Assembly (NCBI GenBank): GCA_946408825.1
Contig: CAMJTU010000003.1
Location: forward strand, 62,001 to 126,000
Direction of reading: 5' to 3'
Source: an uncultured Planctomycetaceae bacterium
Lineage (GTDB): Bacteria; Planctomycetota; Planctomycetia; Pirellulales; Thermoguttaceae
DNA: 64,000 nucleotides
Shown: positions 34,109-42,425 of the stretch, in pieces
How the letters are laid out: every line of letters begins with the position of its first letter
Position numbering within the stretch: the first letter of the stretch is position 1
Made by a program: the position numbers and the translations under genes
Notes under the pieces: generated by a model
The model's database searches: none
Seen by the model: the letters and a program-made list of their open reading frames with translations, nothing else
Told to the model about the DNA's origin: nothing

Positions 34109-34930
34109 ATGTTCAAAGATATCTTTGAAAACGTCCGGAAAAATCGCCCTTTGATTCATAACGTCACTAACTATGTGACCGTCAACGATTGCGCCAATAT
34201 TTTGCTTGCCTGCGGCGCGTCCCCGATTATGGCCGACGAAAAGGAGGAAGTCGCGGAAATTACCTCAATCTGCGCCGGGTTGGTTGTCAATATCGGCACG
34301 CTGAACAGCCGTACGATCGAATCCATGCGGATCGCAGGCAAACGGGCCAACGAGTTGAATCGTCCAGTCGTGCTTGACCCCGTGGGAGCCGGCGCTTCCA
34401 AACTCCGAACCGAAACGGCGACGTCGCTTCTCGAAGAAATAAAATTCGCCGTGATCCGCGGCAATATCTCCGAAATTAAGACGCTTGCCTTAGGCGTCGG
34501 CACGACAAAAGGCGTCGACGCCGACGTCGCAGACAAAGTAACCGAAGAAAATCTTGACGAGACGATTTCTTTTGCAAAAGCGTTTGCGGAAAAAACGGGA
34601 GCCGTCGTCGCCATTACCGGCGCTGTCGACGTCGTCGCCGATAGCAAAAAGGCGTACTGCATCCGCAACGGGAGTCCCATGACGTCCTCCGTTACCGGAA
34701 CGGGCTGTCAACTTTCCGCGATGACGGCGGCTTTTGTCGCCGCCAATACCGACCGTCCCTTGGAAGCGACGGCCGCCGCCGTTTCCGCCATGGGTAATGC
34801 AAGTGAAATAGCGCGCGACAGACTCGCTGAAGGAGATGGTAACGCAACCTACCGAAATTACATCATCGACGCGATTTACAATATGACCCCAGAAGATTTG
34901 GAGAAAGGCGCGAAATACGAAGTGCGATAG
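34109..34930 (+). CDS. thiM: Hydroxyethylthiazole kinase
   Basis: 273 aa; the start follows AAGGAGG. It phosphorylates 4-methyl-5-(2-hydroxyethyl)thiazole for thiamine salvage, using ATP. Seen: PLIHNVTNYVTVNDCANILL at the N terminus, GASPIMADEKEEV, PVVLDPVGAGAS, and the ribokinase-like anion hole region TSSVTGTGCQLSAMTAAF carrying the catalytic Cys of the ThiM family. Length is normal. No thiD, thiE or thiazole transporter is adjacent, so salvage here depends on genes elsewhere. Confidence 0.95.
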   Translation: MFKDIFENVRKNRPLIHNVTNYVTVNDCANILLACGASPIMADEKEEVAEITSICAGLVVNIGTLNSRTIESMRIAGKRANELNRPVVLDPVGAGASKLRTETATSLLEEIKFAVIRGNISEIKTLALGVGTTKGVDADVADKVTEENLDETISFAKAFAEKTGAVVAITGAVDVVADSKKAYCIRNGSPMTSSVTGTGCQLSAMTAAFVAANTDRPLEATAAAVSAMGNASEIARDRLAEGDGNATYRNYIIDAIYNMTPEDLEKGAKYEVR

Positions 34931-35006
34931 AGAACCGCCCAAAACGGCTTTTTATAGTTTCTAAAAAATTTTGAACGTCGTTCCAAACGTAGCGGCGTAT
35001 GAATAT

Positions 35007-35042
35007 AAAACGCGTCCAGAGTTTTCGTCTGAACGCGTTTTT
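35007..35042. terminator. Bidirectional terminator between thiM and asd
   Basis: A 14-bp stem with one mismatch (35007-35020 with 35028-35041); AAAA on the left and TTTTT on the right allow use on both strands. Confidence 0.8.
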
Positions 35043-35077
35043 CTTAAAATCCGCAACCGACGCTCTGCGCGAACGGG

Positions 35078-36094
35078 TCACATATTCTGCTGAATCCACT
35101 CGGCGATCTGGACGGCGTTCGTCGCGGCGCCTTTGCGGAGATTGTCGCTCACGCACCAGAAAGCGAGGGAATTGGGGGCGGTCAGGTCTTCGCGAATACG
35201 ACCGACAAAGACTTCGTCCTTGTCGTGGCAGTGGAAGGGCGTCGGATACGATTTGTTCGCAAGATCGTCCATGAGGACGACGCCCAGCGCGGCGGCGAAA
35301 AGTTCGCGCGCCTTCTCGACCGTAATCTTACGTTCCGTCTCGACGACGACGCTCTCGGAATGGCAGTTCGCGACGGGAACGCGGACCGCCGTCGGGCAGA
35401 CTTGAATCGAAGAATCGCCGAGAATCTTGCGCGTTTCATGGAGCAGTTTCAGTTCTTCTGACGTATAGCCCTTCTCCTTCTCGCTTCCGATCTGCGGGAT
35501 GCAGTTGAACCCGATCGGATACGGGAACGTCTCGCAGGGGCAGTCGACGTATTCGTTCCCCGCGTCGAGCCATGCTTTGGAACTCGAGATGAGATCGCGA
35601 TTCCCCGCCAGTCCCGCGCCGCTCGTCGCTTGATACGTGCTAACGACGACGCGGCGAACGCGCGCGTAATCGTGTAGCGGCTTGAGCGCGACGACCATCT
35701 GCGTCGTCGAGCAGTTCGGGCTCGAAATCAGCCCCTTATGCTTGAGAATATCCTTTGCGTTGACCTCGGGAATGACGAGAGGAACGTCGGGATACATTCG
35801 CCAATATCCGCTTTCGTCGACGATAACCTTGACGCGCTTGCGCGCCTCCGGCACGAAGTCGCGCGCGACCGAGTCCGGCGTGCTGGCGATTACAAGATCG
35901 ACGTCGTTAAACGCGTCCGGACAAAGCTCTTCCACCGTGATTTCCCCGCCGTTAAAGGGGATAACCTTCCCGACGCTCCGCTTCGAGGCGAGAAACTTCA
36001 TTCTCTTATAGGGAAACTTCCGCTCCTGCAACATCCGAACAATGAGCGTTCCCACGGCGCCGGTCGCGCCGACGACGGCGACAGAATCGTACAT
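35078..36094 (-). CDS. asd: Aspartate-semialdehyde dehydrogenase
   Basis: 338 aa from the ATG at 36094 (MYDSVAVVGATGAVG); the nine extra residues to 36121 are not family-like. It reduces aspartyl phosphate to aspartate semialdehyde, feeding lysine, diaminopimelate, threonine and methionine. The NADP loop GATGAVG, the catalytic SSPNCSTTQM Cys, QATSGAGLAG and RVPVANCHSESVVVE are all present. Length is typical. No lysC or dap gene adjoins. A long AT-rich upstream region separates it from the CooS operon and carries two copies of a 17-base element. Confidence 0.95.
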   Translation of the reverse strand: MYDSVAVVGATGAVGTLIVRMLQERKFPYKRMKFLASKRSVGKVIPFNGGEITVEELCPDAFNDVDLVIASTPDSVARDFVPEARKRVKVIVDESGYWRMYPDVPLVIPEVNAKDILKHKGLISSPNCSTTQMVVALKPLHDYARVRRVVVSTYQATSGAGLAGNRDLISSSKAWLDAGNEYVDCPCETFPYPIGFNCIPQIGSEKEKGYTSEELKLLHETRKILGDSSIQVCPTAVRVPVANCHSESVVVETERKITVEKARELFAAALGVVLMDDLANKSYPTPFHCHDKDEVFVGRIREDLTAPNSLAFWCVSDNLRKGAATNAVQIAEWIQQNM

Positions 36095-36121
36095 GACCAC
36101 CTCGTCCTTCTTCAATCTCAA

Positions 36122-36560
36122 TAATGTGCAAAACGCCTCGACGTTAGACTATTAAATTAGTCTTATCTAACTATTTCGTCTGGATTTTAAGGCGTTTTTT
36201 CTAGTTCGGGAATAATATAGGGCAGAAACTTTAAAGAGCAAGGGGAAGAAAACCAGAAAAACGAAACTTTACCCGAAAAAAACGCGATTTTTATTAGTCT
36301 TTTCTAACTTTAAGAGAATCGTTTGAGCGCTTTTTTAACTCTGATCGTCGGGTCGTTTTCCACCTGTCGTTTTTCGTGCCTGCAAAAATAACGACTGAGC
36401 GCTCTCAATCGCCGTGAATGAATCTTGTCAATCTTCCTCAAAGCGTCTATTCTAACCGAAAATTTTCAGTCATTGTTTTAAAATGATACAGTTTTTTTAT
36501 CATAAAAAGCAACTTTTTTGCATATTTTTTATATTTTTTTTGCTAATCTACCGTTTTTTC
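36122..36560. other. AT-rich regulatory region with a repeated 17-base element
   Basis: No gene is supported. ATTAGTCTTATCTAACT at 36156-36172 recurs with one change at 36293-36309. The first copy overlaps an AGACTA...TAGTCT inverted repeat. The stretch around 36470-36560 is extremely T/A-rich and may be bent or easily melted DNA. It probably carries the asd promoter on the minus strand. Confidence 0.55.
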
Positions 36561-36588
36561 TTGACTTAAAATTTTCAACAAATAAAAT
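36561..36588 (+). promoter_or_regulatory. Promoter of the candidate structured RNA
   Basis: TTGACT (36561-36566), 16-base spacer, TAAAAT (36583-36588), within very AT-rich DNA. Transcription would start near 36595. Confidence 0.55.
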
Positions 36589-36594
36589 TAATAG

Positions 36595-36822
36595 TGCGCT
36601 CGTGAGATTTGAACTGTATCAAAATTGAGCGCTTCCCCTGTCGCACACAAACACGCTTCGGCGTAAAGCGATGTTACCCGTATAACGGCGAGCCCGAACC
36701 CGCCGTTACCTGCCGCGTTGATTTTCTTTCCGAGTTTCATGCTCGGCGTCCTCCCCTGAGCGCGGCGATTTAAGACCCCGGCGTCCACGCTCCCCCGCTT
36801 TCGACGTCGGGGTCTTTCCTTT
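36595..36822 (+). ncRNA. Candidate structured noncoding RNA upstream of the CooS operon
   Basis: The segment from the promoter above to a terminator is GC-rich inside AT-rich DNA and folds locally: GCGCTC/GAGCGC at its 5' end; ACGC-TTCG-GCGT (a stable UUCG tetraloop); TAACGGCG/CGCCGTTA; CCGAG/CTCGG nested inside CCGCG/CGCGG; and finally AAGACCCCG (36772-36780) with CGGGGTCTT (36808-36816) followed by TTCCTTTTT as terminator. No open frame on the plus strand is plausible; an 83-codon minus-strand frame is the antisense shadow. It may be a free small RNA or a leader that controls the operon starting at 37013. I could not match it to tmRNA, RNase P, SRP, 6S or a riboswitch I know. Confidence 0.55.
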
Positions 36823-37012
36823 TTCCCTCCGGCGAGCATAAAAAAATCGGAGAACTGAAAAAACAGGTCTGGACGAAACTCAAACTGACGTTAAAATTCT
36901 TACCACTTTGATAGGCTTTAGCCGTAACCCGTTCCTTTCAACACGTTAGAATTGCGCGTCCACGCGCGGTTTTAACGTTTCCTCCCACTCGTTAAGGAAA
37001 GGAAGTTCGCCA

Positions 37013-39127
37013 ATGTCAGAAATCCAAAATCGTCGCGAGCATTCTCACGAAGACGCGAATTCTCCCGCGCATATCCATTCTCACCGCGCAATCATAGGAT
37101 TCGACGAACACGGAATCCCAACTGTAACCCATAAGGCCGACCATCAGAACGAAGACGATCCCGACGCCTTCGTTCGCGACTACAACGCCGCCGTCGCCGA
37201 ATACCGCAAAACGTTTCCCAGTAAACAGGACGTCGTCGAAAACACGCCCGACCCCGCCGTCCGCGAACTGTTGATTCGCGCGGAACAGCTCGGAATCGAC
37301 ACGGCGTTCGACCGCTTCGACCGCCAGAAACCGCAATGTTCTTTCGGACTTGCCGGAGTGTGTTGCAAAATCTGCAACATGGGACCGTGTCGGGTTACGC
37401 CCAAATCGCCGCGCGGCGTCTGCGGAGCGGACGCGGACCTTATCGTCGCGCGCAATCTTTTACGTTCCGCCGCCGCAGGGTGCGCCCAGCATGGAATGCA
37501 CGCGCGCGAGGTTATCTTGGCGCTTAAATGGGCGGGCGAAGGGAAGCTTGATATTCCGATCCTCGGCGAACAAAAAGTAATCGACACGGCGAAAGCGTTC
37601 GGAATCGCGACGGAGGGACGTTCCGTCCGCGAAATCGCCGTCGATCTTGCCGACGCGCTTCTCGACGACCTCTCCCGCACGGTTCCGGCGGAAAATAAAA
37701 CGATTAAAGCGTGCGCTCCCCAAGAGCGTCAGGAAACATGGCGGGAACTCGACGTCCTGCCGATCAGCGCGTATCACGAAGTTTTCGAAGCGTTTCACAA
37801 ATCGGGCTGCGGAACGGACGGAGATTGGAAAAGCGTTCTCCAGCAGTTGTTACGTTGCGGACTCGCGTTCACGTTCTCCGGGGTCGTCGGCGCGTCCCTC
37901 GCGACGGACTGCCTCTTCGGCGTCGGCGACCGCGTGACGTCGAAGACGAACGTCGGCGCGTTAGAAAAGGGCTACGTCAACATCGCGGTTCACGGTCATT
38001 TACCGCTCCTTGTGAGCGAAATCGTGAAAGTCGGGCAAGACAAGAAATTCGTCGAACTGGCAAAAAGCCGCGGCGCGAAAGGAATCAAATTCTACGGAAT
38101 CTGCTGTTCCGGGCTTTCGGCGATGTATCGTTATAACGGCGTGATTCCGCTGAGCAACGCGGTCTCGGCGGAATTGGTTCTGGCGACGGGCGCGCTCGAT
38201 CTTTGGGTCGCGGACGTTCAAGACGTTTTTCCGGCGATTATGGACGTGGCGCGTTGCTTCAAGACGACGGTCGTCACGACAAGCGAATCGGCGCGACTTC
38301 CCGGCGCGGAACGCTACGAATACGACCATCGCCACGCCAATATCGGAGAAACGCGGGCGCTTGCGGAAAAGATCGTCCTACGCGGAATCGAAAGCTTTGA
38401 AGCGCGCCAAGGGATTCCTTGTTATATCCCTCCTTTCGAGGTCGAAGCGGAGGTCGGCTTTTCGCCGGAATACGCGTGTCGCCGCTTCGGAAGCATGGCG
38501 CCGATCGCCGAGGCGCTCAAAGACGGGCGGATTCTTGGGATCGTCAACATGGTCGGATGCAACAATCCGAAGGTCGTCTACGAGCGCGCAATCGTCGACG
38601 TCGCCGACGTTCTTCTGCAAAACAACGTCCTGATCCTCTCGAACGGCTGCGCGTCTTTCCCGCTCATGAAACTAGGATACTGCTCGAAATCGGGTCGCGA
38701 GCGCGCGGGCAAGACGCTCCGCGAGTTTCTCGCGCCCGACCTTCCGCCGGTTTGGCACGTCGGGGAGTGTATCGACAACACGCGGTCGTCAGGGTTTTTC
38801 GCGCAAATCGCGGCGACGTGCGGACATAAAATTTACGATATGCCCTACGCGTTCACGTCGCCGGAATGGGGCAACGAAAAGGGAATCGACGCGGCGCTCG
38901 GGTTTCGCCTTATGGGCGTGAGTTCGTATCATTGCGTGGAAGCGCCGATTCACGGATCGAAGAACGTGATCGAGTTCTTGAAGGACGGAACGCGCGAACT
39001 GTTAGGTTCCGTCATGGTCGTCGATACGGATCCAAAGAGCCTCGGGAGGCGTATCGTCGCCGATCTTAAAGCGAAACGGGAACGACTTGGCTGGACCGTC
39101 CCGGAGGACGCGAACGCGGCGAACTGA
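37013..39127 (+). CDS. CooS-like anaerobic carbon monoxide dehydrogenase with altered C-cluster
   Basis: 704 aa; the start follows AAGGAAG. A His/Glu/Asp-rich N terminus (~60 residues) is followed by the CooS body: QCSFGLAGVCCKICNMGPCR plus GVCGA (D- and B-cluster cysteines), GCAQHGMHAR (His near the active site), and NIAVHGHLP, YGICCSG, VGCNNPK, LSNGCASFP, VGECIDNTRS as C-cluster His/Cys ligands. The remaining C-cluster cysteine, in canonical enzymes within DVQC, is replaced: the sequence reads VADVQDVFP with Asp at residue 404. The substitution is clear in the DNA (GAC at 38222-38224). CO oxidation is therefore uncertain. It heads an operon with an ABC importer; no CooF, CooC or acetyl-CoA synthase gene is nearby. 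Confidence 0.88.
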   Translation: MSEIQNRREHSHEDANSPAHIHSHRAIIGFDEHGIPTVTHKADHQNEDDPDAFVRDYNAAVAEYRKTFPSKQDVVENTPDPAVRELLIRAEQLGIDTAFDRFDRQKPQCSFGLAGVCCKICNMGPCRVTPKSPRGVCGADADLIVARNLLRSAAAGCAQHGMHAREVILALKWAGEGKLDIPILGEQKVIDTAKAFGIATEGRSVREIAVDLADALLDDLSRTVPAENKTIKACAPQERQETWRELDVLPISAYHEVFEAFHKSGCGTDGDWKSVLQQLLRCGLAFTFSGVVGASLATDCLFGVGDRVTSKTNVGALEKGYVNIAVHGHLPLLVSEIVKVGQDKKFVELAKSRGAKGIKFYGICCSGLSAMYRYNGVIPLSNAVSAELVLATGALDLWVADVQDVFPAIMDVARCFKTTVVTTSESARLPGAERYEYDHRHANIGETRALAEKIVLRGIESFEARQGIPCYIPPFEVEAEVGFSPEYACRRFGSMAPIAEALKDGRILGIVNMVGCNNPKVVYERAIVDVADVLLQNNVLILSNGCASFPLMKLGYCSKSGRERAGKTLREFLAPDLPPVWHVGECIDNTRSSGFFAQIAATCGHKIYDMPYAFTSPEWGNEKGIDAALGFRLMGVSSYHCVEAPIHGSKNVIEFLKDGTRELLGSVMVVDTDPKSLGRRIVADLKAKRERLGWTVPEDANAAN

Positions 39128-39196
39128 CGCGGCGCTCCTGATTCTGAAAGGAAAATATTTCCGCGAGGGCGCGCGCGTCCTCAGAAAGGAAACGAT

Positions 39197-40147
39197 ATGA
39201 AAATAAAACCTATTTACACGATTCTCGCGTCGTCCTTCCTGCTAATTGCGACGACGTTGTCGCTCGGGTGCAACGGTGGTCAAAACGGCGTCGGGGCGGA
39301 CGGCAAACGAATCGTTAAAATCGCGTATCTACCGATCACGCACGCGCTTCCGGTCTTTGAAACGAAAGAAGAGCTCGAAGCGGCGGACGACGAATTGCAG
39401 GTCGAACTCGTCAAATACGGCTCGTGGCCCGAACTTATGGACGCGCTGAATACGGGGCGCGTCGACGGCGCGTCGGTTCTGGTCGAAATGGCGATGCTGG
39501 CGCGACAGAACGGGATTGGAGTCTCCGCGGTCGCGCTCGGTCACAAGGACGGGAACGTCGTGATCTCGTCCGAAACGATCGCGTCTCCGAACGACCTCAA
39601 AGGGAAGACGTTCGCGATTCCGCATCGGCAGTCGTCGCACCATATCCTCCTCAACGAGGCGCTCAAACGCGTCGGATTGACAATCAAGGACGTCGACGTC
39701 GTGGAACTCGCGCCGCCGGAAATGCCTTCGGCGCTCGCAAGCGGTCAGATCGACGGATATTGCGTCGCGGAGCCGTTCGGCGCGAAAGCGGTTCTTTTGA
39801 ACGTCGGCAAGCCGCTTCTCACGTCGGAAGAACTTTGGGAAGATTCGCTCTGCTGCGCGCTCGTGCTCAACGACAAGTTCATCGAAAAACGTCCGGAAGA
39901 CGCGAAGAAATTCGTCGCAAGCTACAAAGCGGCGGGCAAGAGCCTTTCCAAGGAACGAGCGAAAGAAATCGGTAAGAAATATTTAGAACAAGACGACGCG
40001 GTTCTCGAAACGTCGCTCCAATGGATTTCTTACGACGATCTCGACGTCACTCCGGAAATATACGCGTCCCTTGTCGAACGCGTTAAAGAGTATGGACTTT
40101 CCGAAAATCCGCCCTCCTATGACGATTTCGTAAAGGGTTCTCTCTAA
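39197..40147 (+). CDS. NMT1/SsuA-type substrate-binding lipoprotein
   Basis: 316 aa; the start follows AAAGGAA. A lipoprotein signal with lipobox LSLGC at about residue 25 anchors it outside the membrane. The body is the type II periplasmic binding fold of the nitrate/sulfonate/taurine/thiamine-precursor group: IVKIAYLPITHALPVF, ELMDALNTGRVDGASVLVEM, NDLKGKTFAIPHRQSSHHIL, PPEMPSALASGQIDGYCVAE. The TI-HALPV start with His-rich binding loop differs from classical SsuA and TauA. It lies 69 bases after the CooS-like gene and 14 bases before the permease, so all four genes are one operon. Ligand unknown. Confidence 0.88.
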   Translation: MKIKPIYTILASSFLLIATTLSLGCNGGQNGVGADGKRIVKIAYLPITHALPVFETKEELEAADDELQVELVKYGSWPELMDALNTGRVDGASVLVEMAMLARQNGIGVSAVALGHKDGNVVISSETIASPNDLKGKTFAIPHRQSSHHILLNEALKRVGLTIKDVDVVELAPPEMPSALASGQIDGYCVAEPFGAKAVLLNVGKPLLTSEELWEDSLCCALVLNDKFIEKRPEDAKKFVASYKAAGKSLSKERAKEIGKKYLEQDDAVLETSLQWISYDDLDVTPEIYASLVERVKEYGLSENPPSYDDFVKGSL

Positions 40148-40161
40148 GAAAGGAGCCGCGC

Positions 40162-40929
40162 GTGAAAAAATTCAACAAGACCTTGAGAAACGTCGTCGTT
40201 TCCTTTGCGACGCTAATCCTCGTCTGGCAGCTCGTCTACTCCTGCTGTCATTACAGCCCGGCGCTCTTTCCGTCTCCGGCGAGCGCAGGTTCGGCGCTCG
40301 TCGAGACCTTTCAAAACGGCGTCATGACGCGCAATATCGCGACGAGTCTCGCGCGCTTCGCCGTCGGCTACGTCGCGGCGGTCGTTCTCGCCGTCGCGCT
40401 AGGCCTCGTTCTGGGACTAACCCCGCGCGTCTTTCAGTTCGTCAACCCGATCGTCCAGCTTCTACGGCCGATCTCGCCGATGGCGTGGGCGCCCTTCATC
40501 GTTCTCTGGTTCGGAATCGGCGACGTTCCGGCGATCGTCGTCGTTTTCATCGCCGCGTTCTTCCCCGTGTTGCTGTCAACCGTCGCAGCCGTCGTCAATA
40601 TCGATCCGATCTACTTCCGAGTCTCGCGCAACTTCGGCGTTCGTCAACCGAAGCTGTTATGGAAGGTCGTCCTCCCGGCGGCGTTCCCGCAAATTGCGAA
40701 CGGAATTCACCTCGCGCTCGGAACGGCGTGGGTCTTCCTCGCGGCGGGAGAAATGAACGGGGTGCAGTCCGGTCTCGGGTACATGATCGTCGACGCGCGT
40801 AACACCTTCCGCACAGACGTTCTTCTTGCGACGATCGTCGTAATCGGCGTTCTCGGTCTCGCGCTCGACGGCGCGATTCGACTTGCGGAAAGAATAGCAC
40901 TCAAAGGCTGGGGAGGCGTGGAAGAATGA
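40162..40929 (+). CDS. ABC transporter permease, SsuC/TauC type
   Basis: 255 aa; the GTG start at 40162 follows AAAGGAG. About six transmembrane segments are visible, beginning with VVSFATLILVWQLVYSCC. The BPD_transp_1 coupling motif region IYFRVSRNFGVRQPKLLWKV followed by VVLPAAFPQIANGIHLALGTAW is typical of the nitrate/sulfonate/taurine group. It partners the lipoprotein upstream and the ATPase downstream, overlapping the latter by four bases (ATGA). Confidence 0.9.
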   Translation: MKKFNKTLRNVVVSFATLILVWQLVYSCCHYSPALFPSPASAGSALVETFQNGVMTRNIATSLARFAVGYVAAVVLAVALGLVLGLTPRVFQFVNPIVQLLRPISPMAWAPFIVLWFGIGDVPAIVVVFIAAFFPVLLSTVAAVVNIDPIYFRVSRNFGVRQPKLLWKVVLPAAFPQIANGIHLALGTAWVFLAAGEMNGVQSGLGYMIVDARNTFRTDVLLATIVVIGVLGLALDGAIRLAERIALKGWGGVEE

Positions 40930-41708
40930 ACTATATCGAATTATCTCATGCGACAAAAACGTTTAAAAAGGCGGACGGAACGAGGTTCGCCGCGTTTGAA
41001 GACGTTTCCTTTGGAATCGAACGCGGCGAATTCGTCTGCGTCCTCGGTCCCTCCGGCTGCGGGAAAAGCGCGCTTCTCAACGCAATCGCGGGCTTTAGTT
41101 TGGTCACAAGCGGAAGCGTCAAGATCGGGGGCGAAGAAGTTAAGGAGCCGTCTCCGAAGCGCGTCATGATTTTTCAAAACTATGGACTGCTCCCGTGGCG
41201 AACCGTTCTCAAGAATGTGGAACTGGGGCTGGAAGAGAGAAAGATTCCGAAAGAGGAACGTCGCGCAATCGCGGAGAAGTACGTCGAGATCGTCGGTCTG
41301 TCGGCGTTTAAAGACGAGCGTCCCCGGCGACTTTCCGGCGGGATGCAACAGCGCGTGTCGATCGCGAGAGCGCTGGCGGTCGATCCGGAGGTCGTCTTCA
41401 TGGACGAACCGTTTGCGGCGCTCGACGCGATCACGCGGATGAAACTGCAAGACGACGTCCTTAAACTCTCGCGAGAAGAGAAGAAAACCGTCGTCTTCGT
41501 CACGCACGACGTCGGAGAAGCGGTCTATCTCGCCGACCGCATCTTAATCCTCTCGCCCAATCCAGGACGGCTCAAGAGCGTCGTCAACGTCACGATCGGA
41601 CGCGAATTTCGCGACCGTTCTAGCGCAGACTTTTTCCAACTTCAGAAACAGGTCTTTGAATTATTCGAGGGCAAAGCGACCGAGAATCCCGTCGAATACT
41701 ACATCTGA
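40926..41708 (+). CDS. ABC transporter ATPase, SsuB/TauB type
   Basis: 260 aa. Walker A GPSGCGKSALLNAI (residues ~39-52), Q-loop MIFQNYGLLPW, signature RLSGGMQQRVSIARAL, Walker B VVFMDEPFAALD, and switch His in VFVTHDVGEAVYLADRI. Translationally coupled to the permease by the ATGA overlap. It completes the importer encoded with the CooS-like protein. The gene ends eight bases from the stop of a convergent gene, with no terminator between. Confidence 0.93.
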   Translation: MNYIELSHATKTFKKADGTRFAAFEDVSFGIERGEFVCVLGPSGCGKSALLNAIAGFSLVTSGSVKIGGEEVKEPSPKRVMIFQNYGLLPWRTVLKNVELGLEERKIPKEERRAIAEKYVEIVGLSAFKDERPRRLSGGMQQRVSIARALAVDPEVVFMDEPFAALDAITRMKLQDDVLKLSREEKKTVVFVTHDVGEAVYLADRILILSPNPGRLKSVVNVTIGREFRDRSSADFFQLQKQVFELFEGKATENPVEYYI

Positions 41709-41716
41709 GCGCGGCG

Positions 41717-42301
41717 TCAGTCGTCGGACCGTCGCCAAGCGAACCGCGTCGCCGTTTCGCCGTTACGGCGGCTCGCATTCCACGCCGCGACGTCGTCCTC
41801 GTCCATTTCCGCAGTTGCGAAACAACCCGGCTCTTCTTCAAGCGTCAACGCGACGGAGTATCGTTTGTCCTCGCCGAACGCCGCCTGCTCAAGCCACGCT
41901 TTAAGTATTTCCTCGGCGAGAAGTTCCGCCGACGCGTTCTCGCGGTCGAACCACACGACCTCCTCGACGGGGAACCTATCCTCTCGAACGTTCGACGCCT
42001 TGTCATACCGAACGACGACGAGTCCGTCGGAGACTTCATATCGCGCGCCGCGCCAACGCGACAGAATCGTCGCGCCCTCTAATTTTGCGAGAACCTTCCT
42101 GAGCGCGGCGCCCGCGACGCGAAAATCGACGACGCAACCACTGGCGTCGAGAACGCCCGCGATTCTCATAGAAACGTGAAACTCATGCGCGTGAAAATCT
42201 TCGACAAACCACAAACCGTCCGGATCCCCTTCGGATTCGGGAAAGGCGACGGAATGTCGCGCCGTAAAAGAAAAGTTGCGAAGTTCAATCGAATGTCGCA
42301 T
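41717..42301 (-). CDS. 6-pyruvoyltetrahydropterin synthase / QueD family protein, atypical
   Basis: 194 aa. The family zinc ligands are visible as FTARHSVAF and DFHAHEFHVS, followed by VVDFRVAGAALRKVLAKLEG (the VDF.....L ... L.H region) and ENASAELLAEEILKAWL, so the T-fold is clear. The family makes 6-carboxytetrahydropterin (queuosine path) or related pterins. The catalytic Cys usually four residues before HGH is absent (Val there, Glu one position later), and the central His is Ala-flanked rather than HGH, so the reaction may differ. The C-terminal ~50 residues are extra. No other queuosine gene is adjacent. Confidence 0.75.
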   Translation of the reverse strand: MRHSIELRNFSFTARHSVAFPESEGDPDGLWFVEDFHAHEFHVSMRIAGVLDASGCVVDFRVAGAALRKVLAKLEGATILSRWRGARYEVSDGLVVVRYDKASNVREDRFPVEEVVWFDRENASAELLAEEILKAWLEQAAFGEDKRYSVALTLEEEPGCFATAEMDEDDVAAWNASRRNGETATRFAWRRSDD

Positions 42302-42315
42302 GAAATATCCTCGAG

Positions 42316-42355
42316 TAAAAACGCCGGAGGTTCGAGTTCAAACCGCCCCGGCGTT
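42316..42355 (-). terminator. Terminator of the aldo/keto reductase gene
   Basis: Perfect 8-bp stem (42320-42327 with 42348-42355), followed on the minus strand by GTTTTTAC. Confidence 0.7.
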
Positions 42356-42425
42356 GAAATCGTCGAAGGTCGTTTCTCCGCGCGTTCCGTCTCGAACTGC
42401 GACGCAAACGACCGTATAGCTTTAA

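Noticed and set aside
36588..36839. 83-codon minus-strand frame upstream of the CooS operon
   Set aside because: It covers exactly the plus-strand structured island and its hairpins, has no good start context, and is better explained as the antisense of a structured RNA. Not excluded without homologue data.
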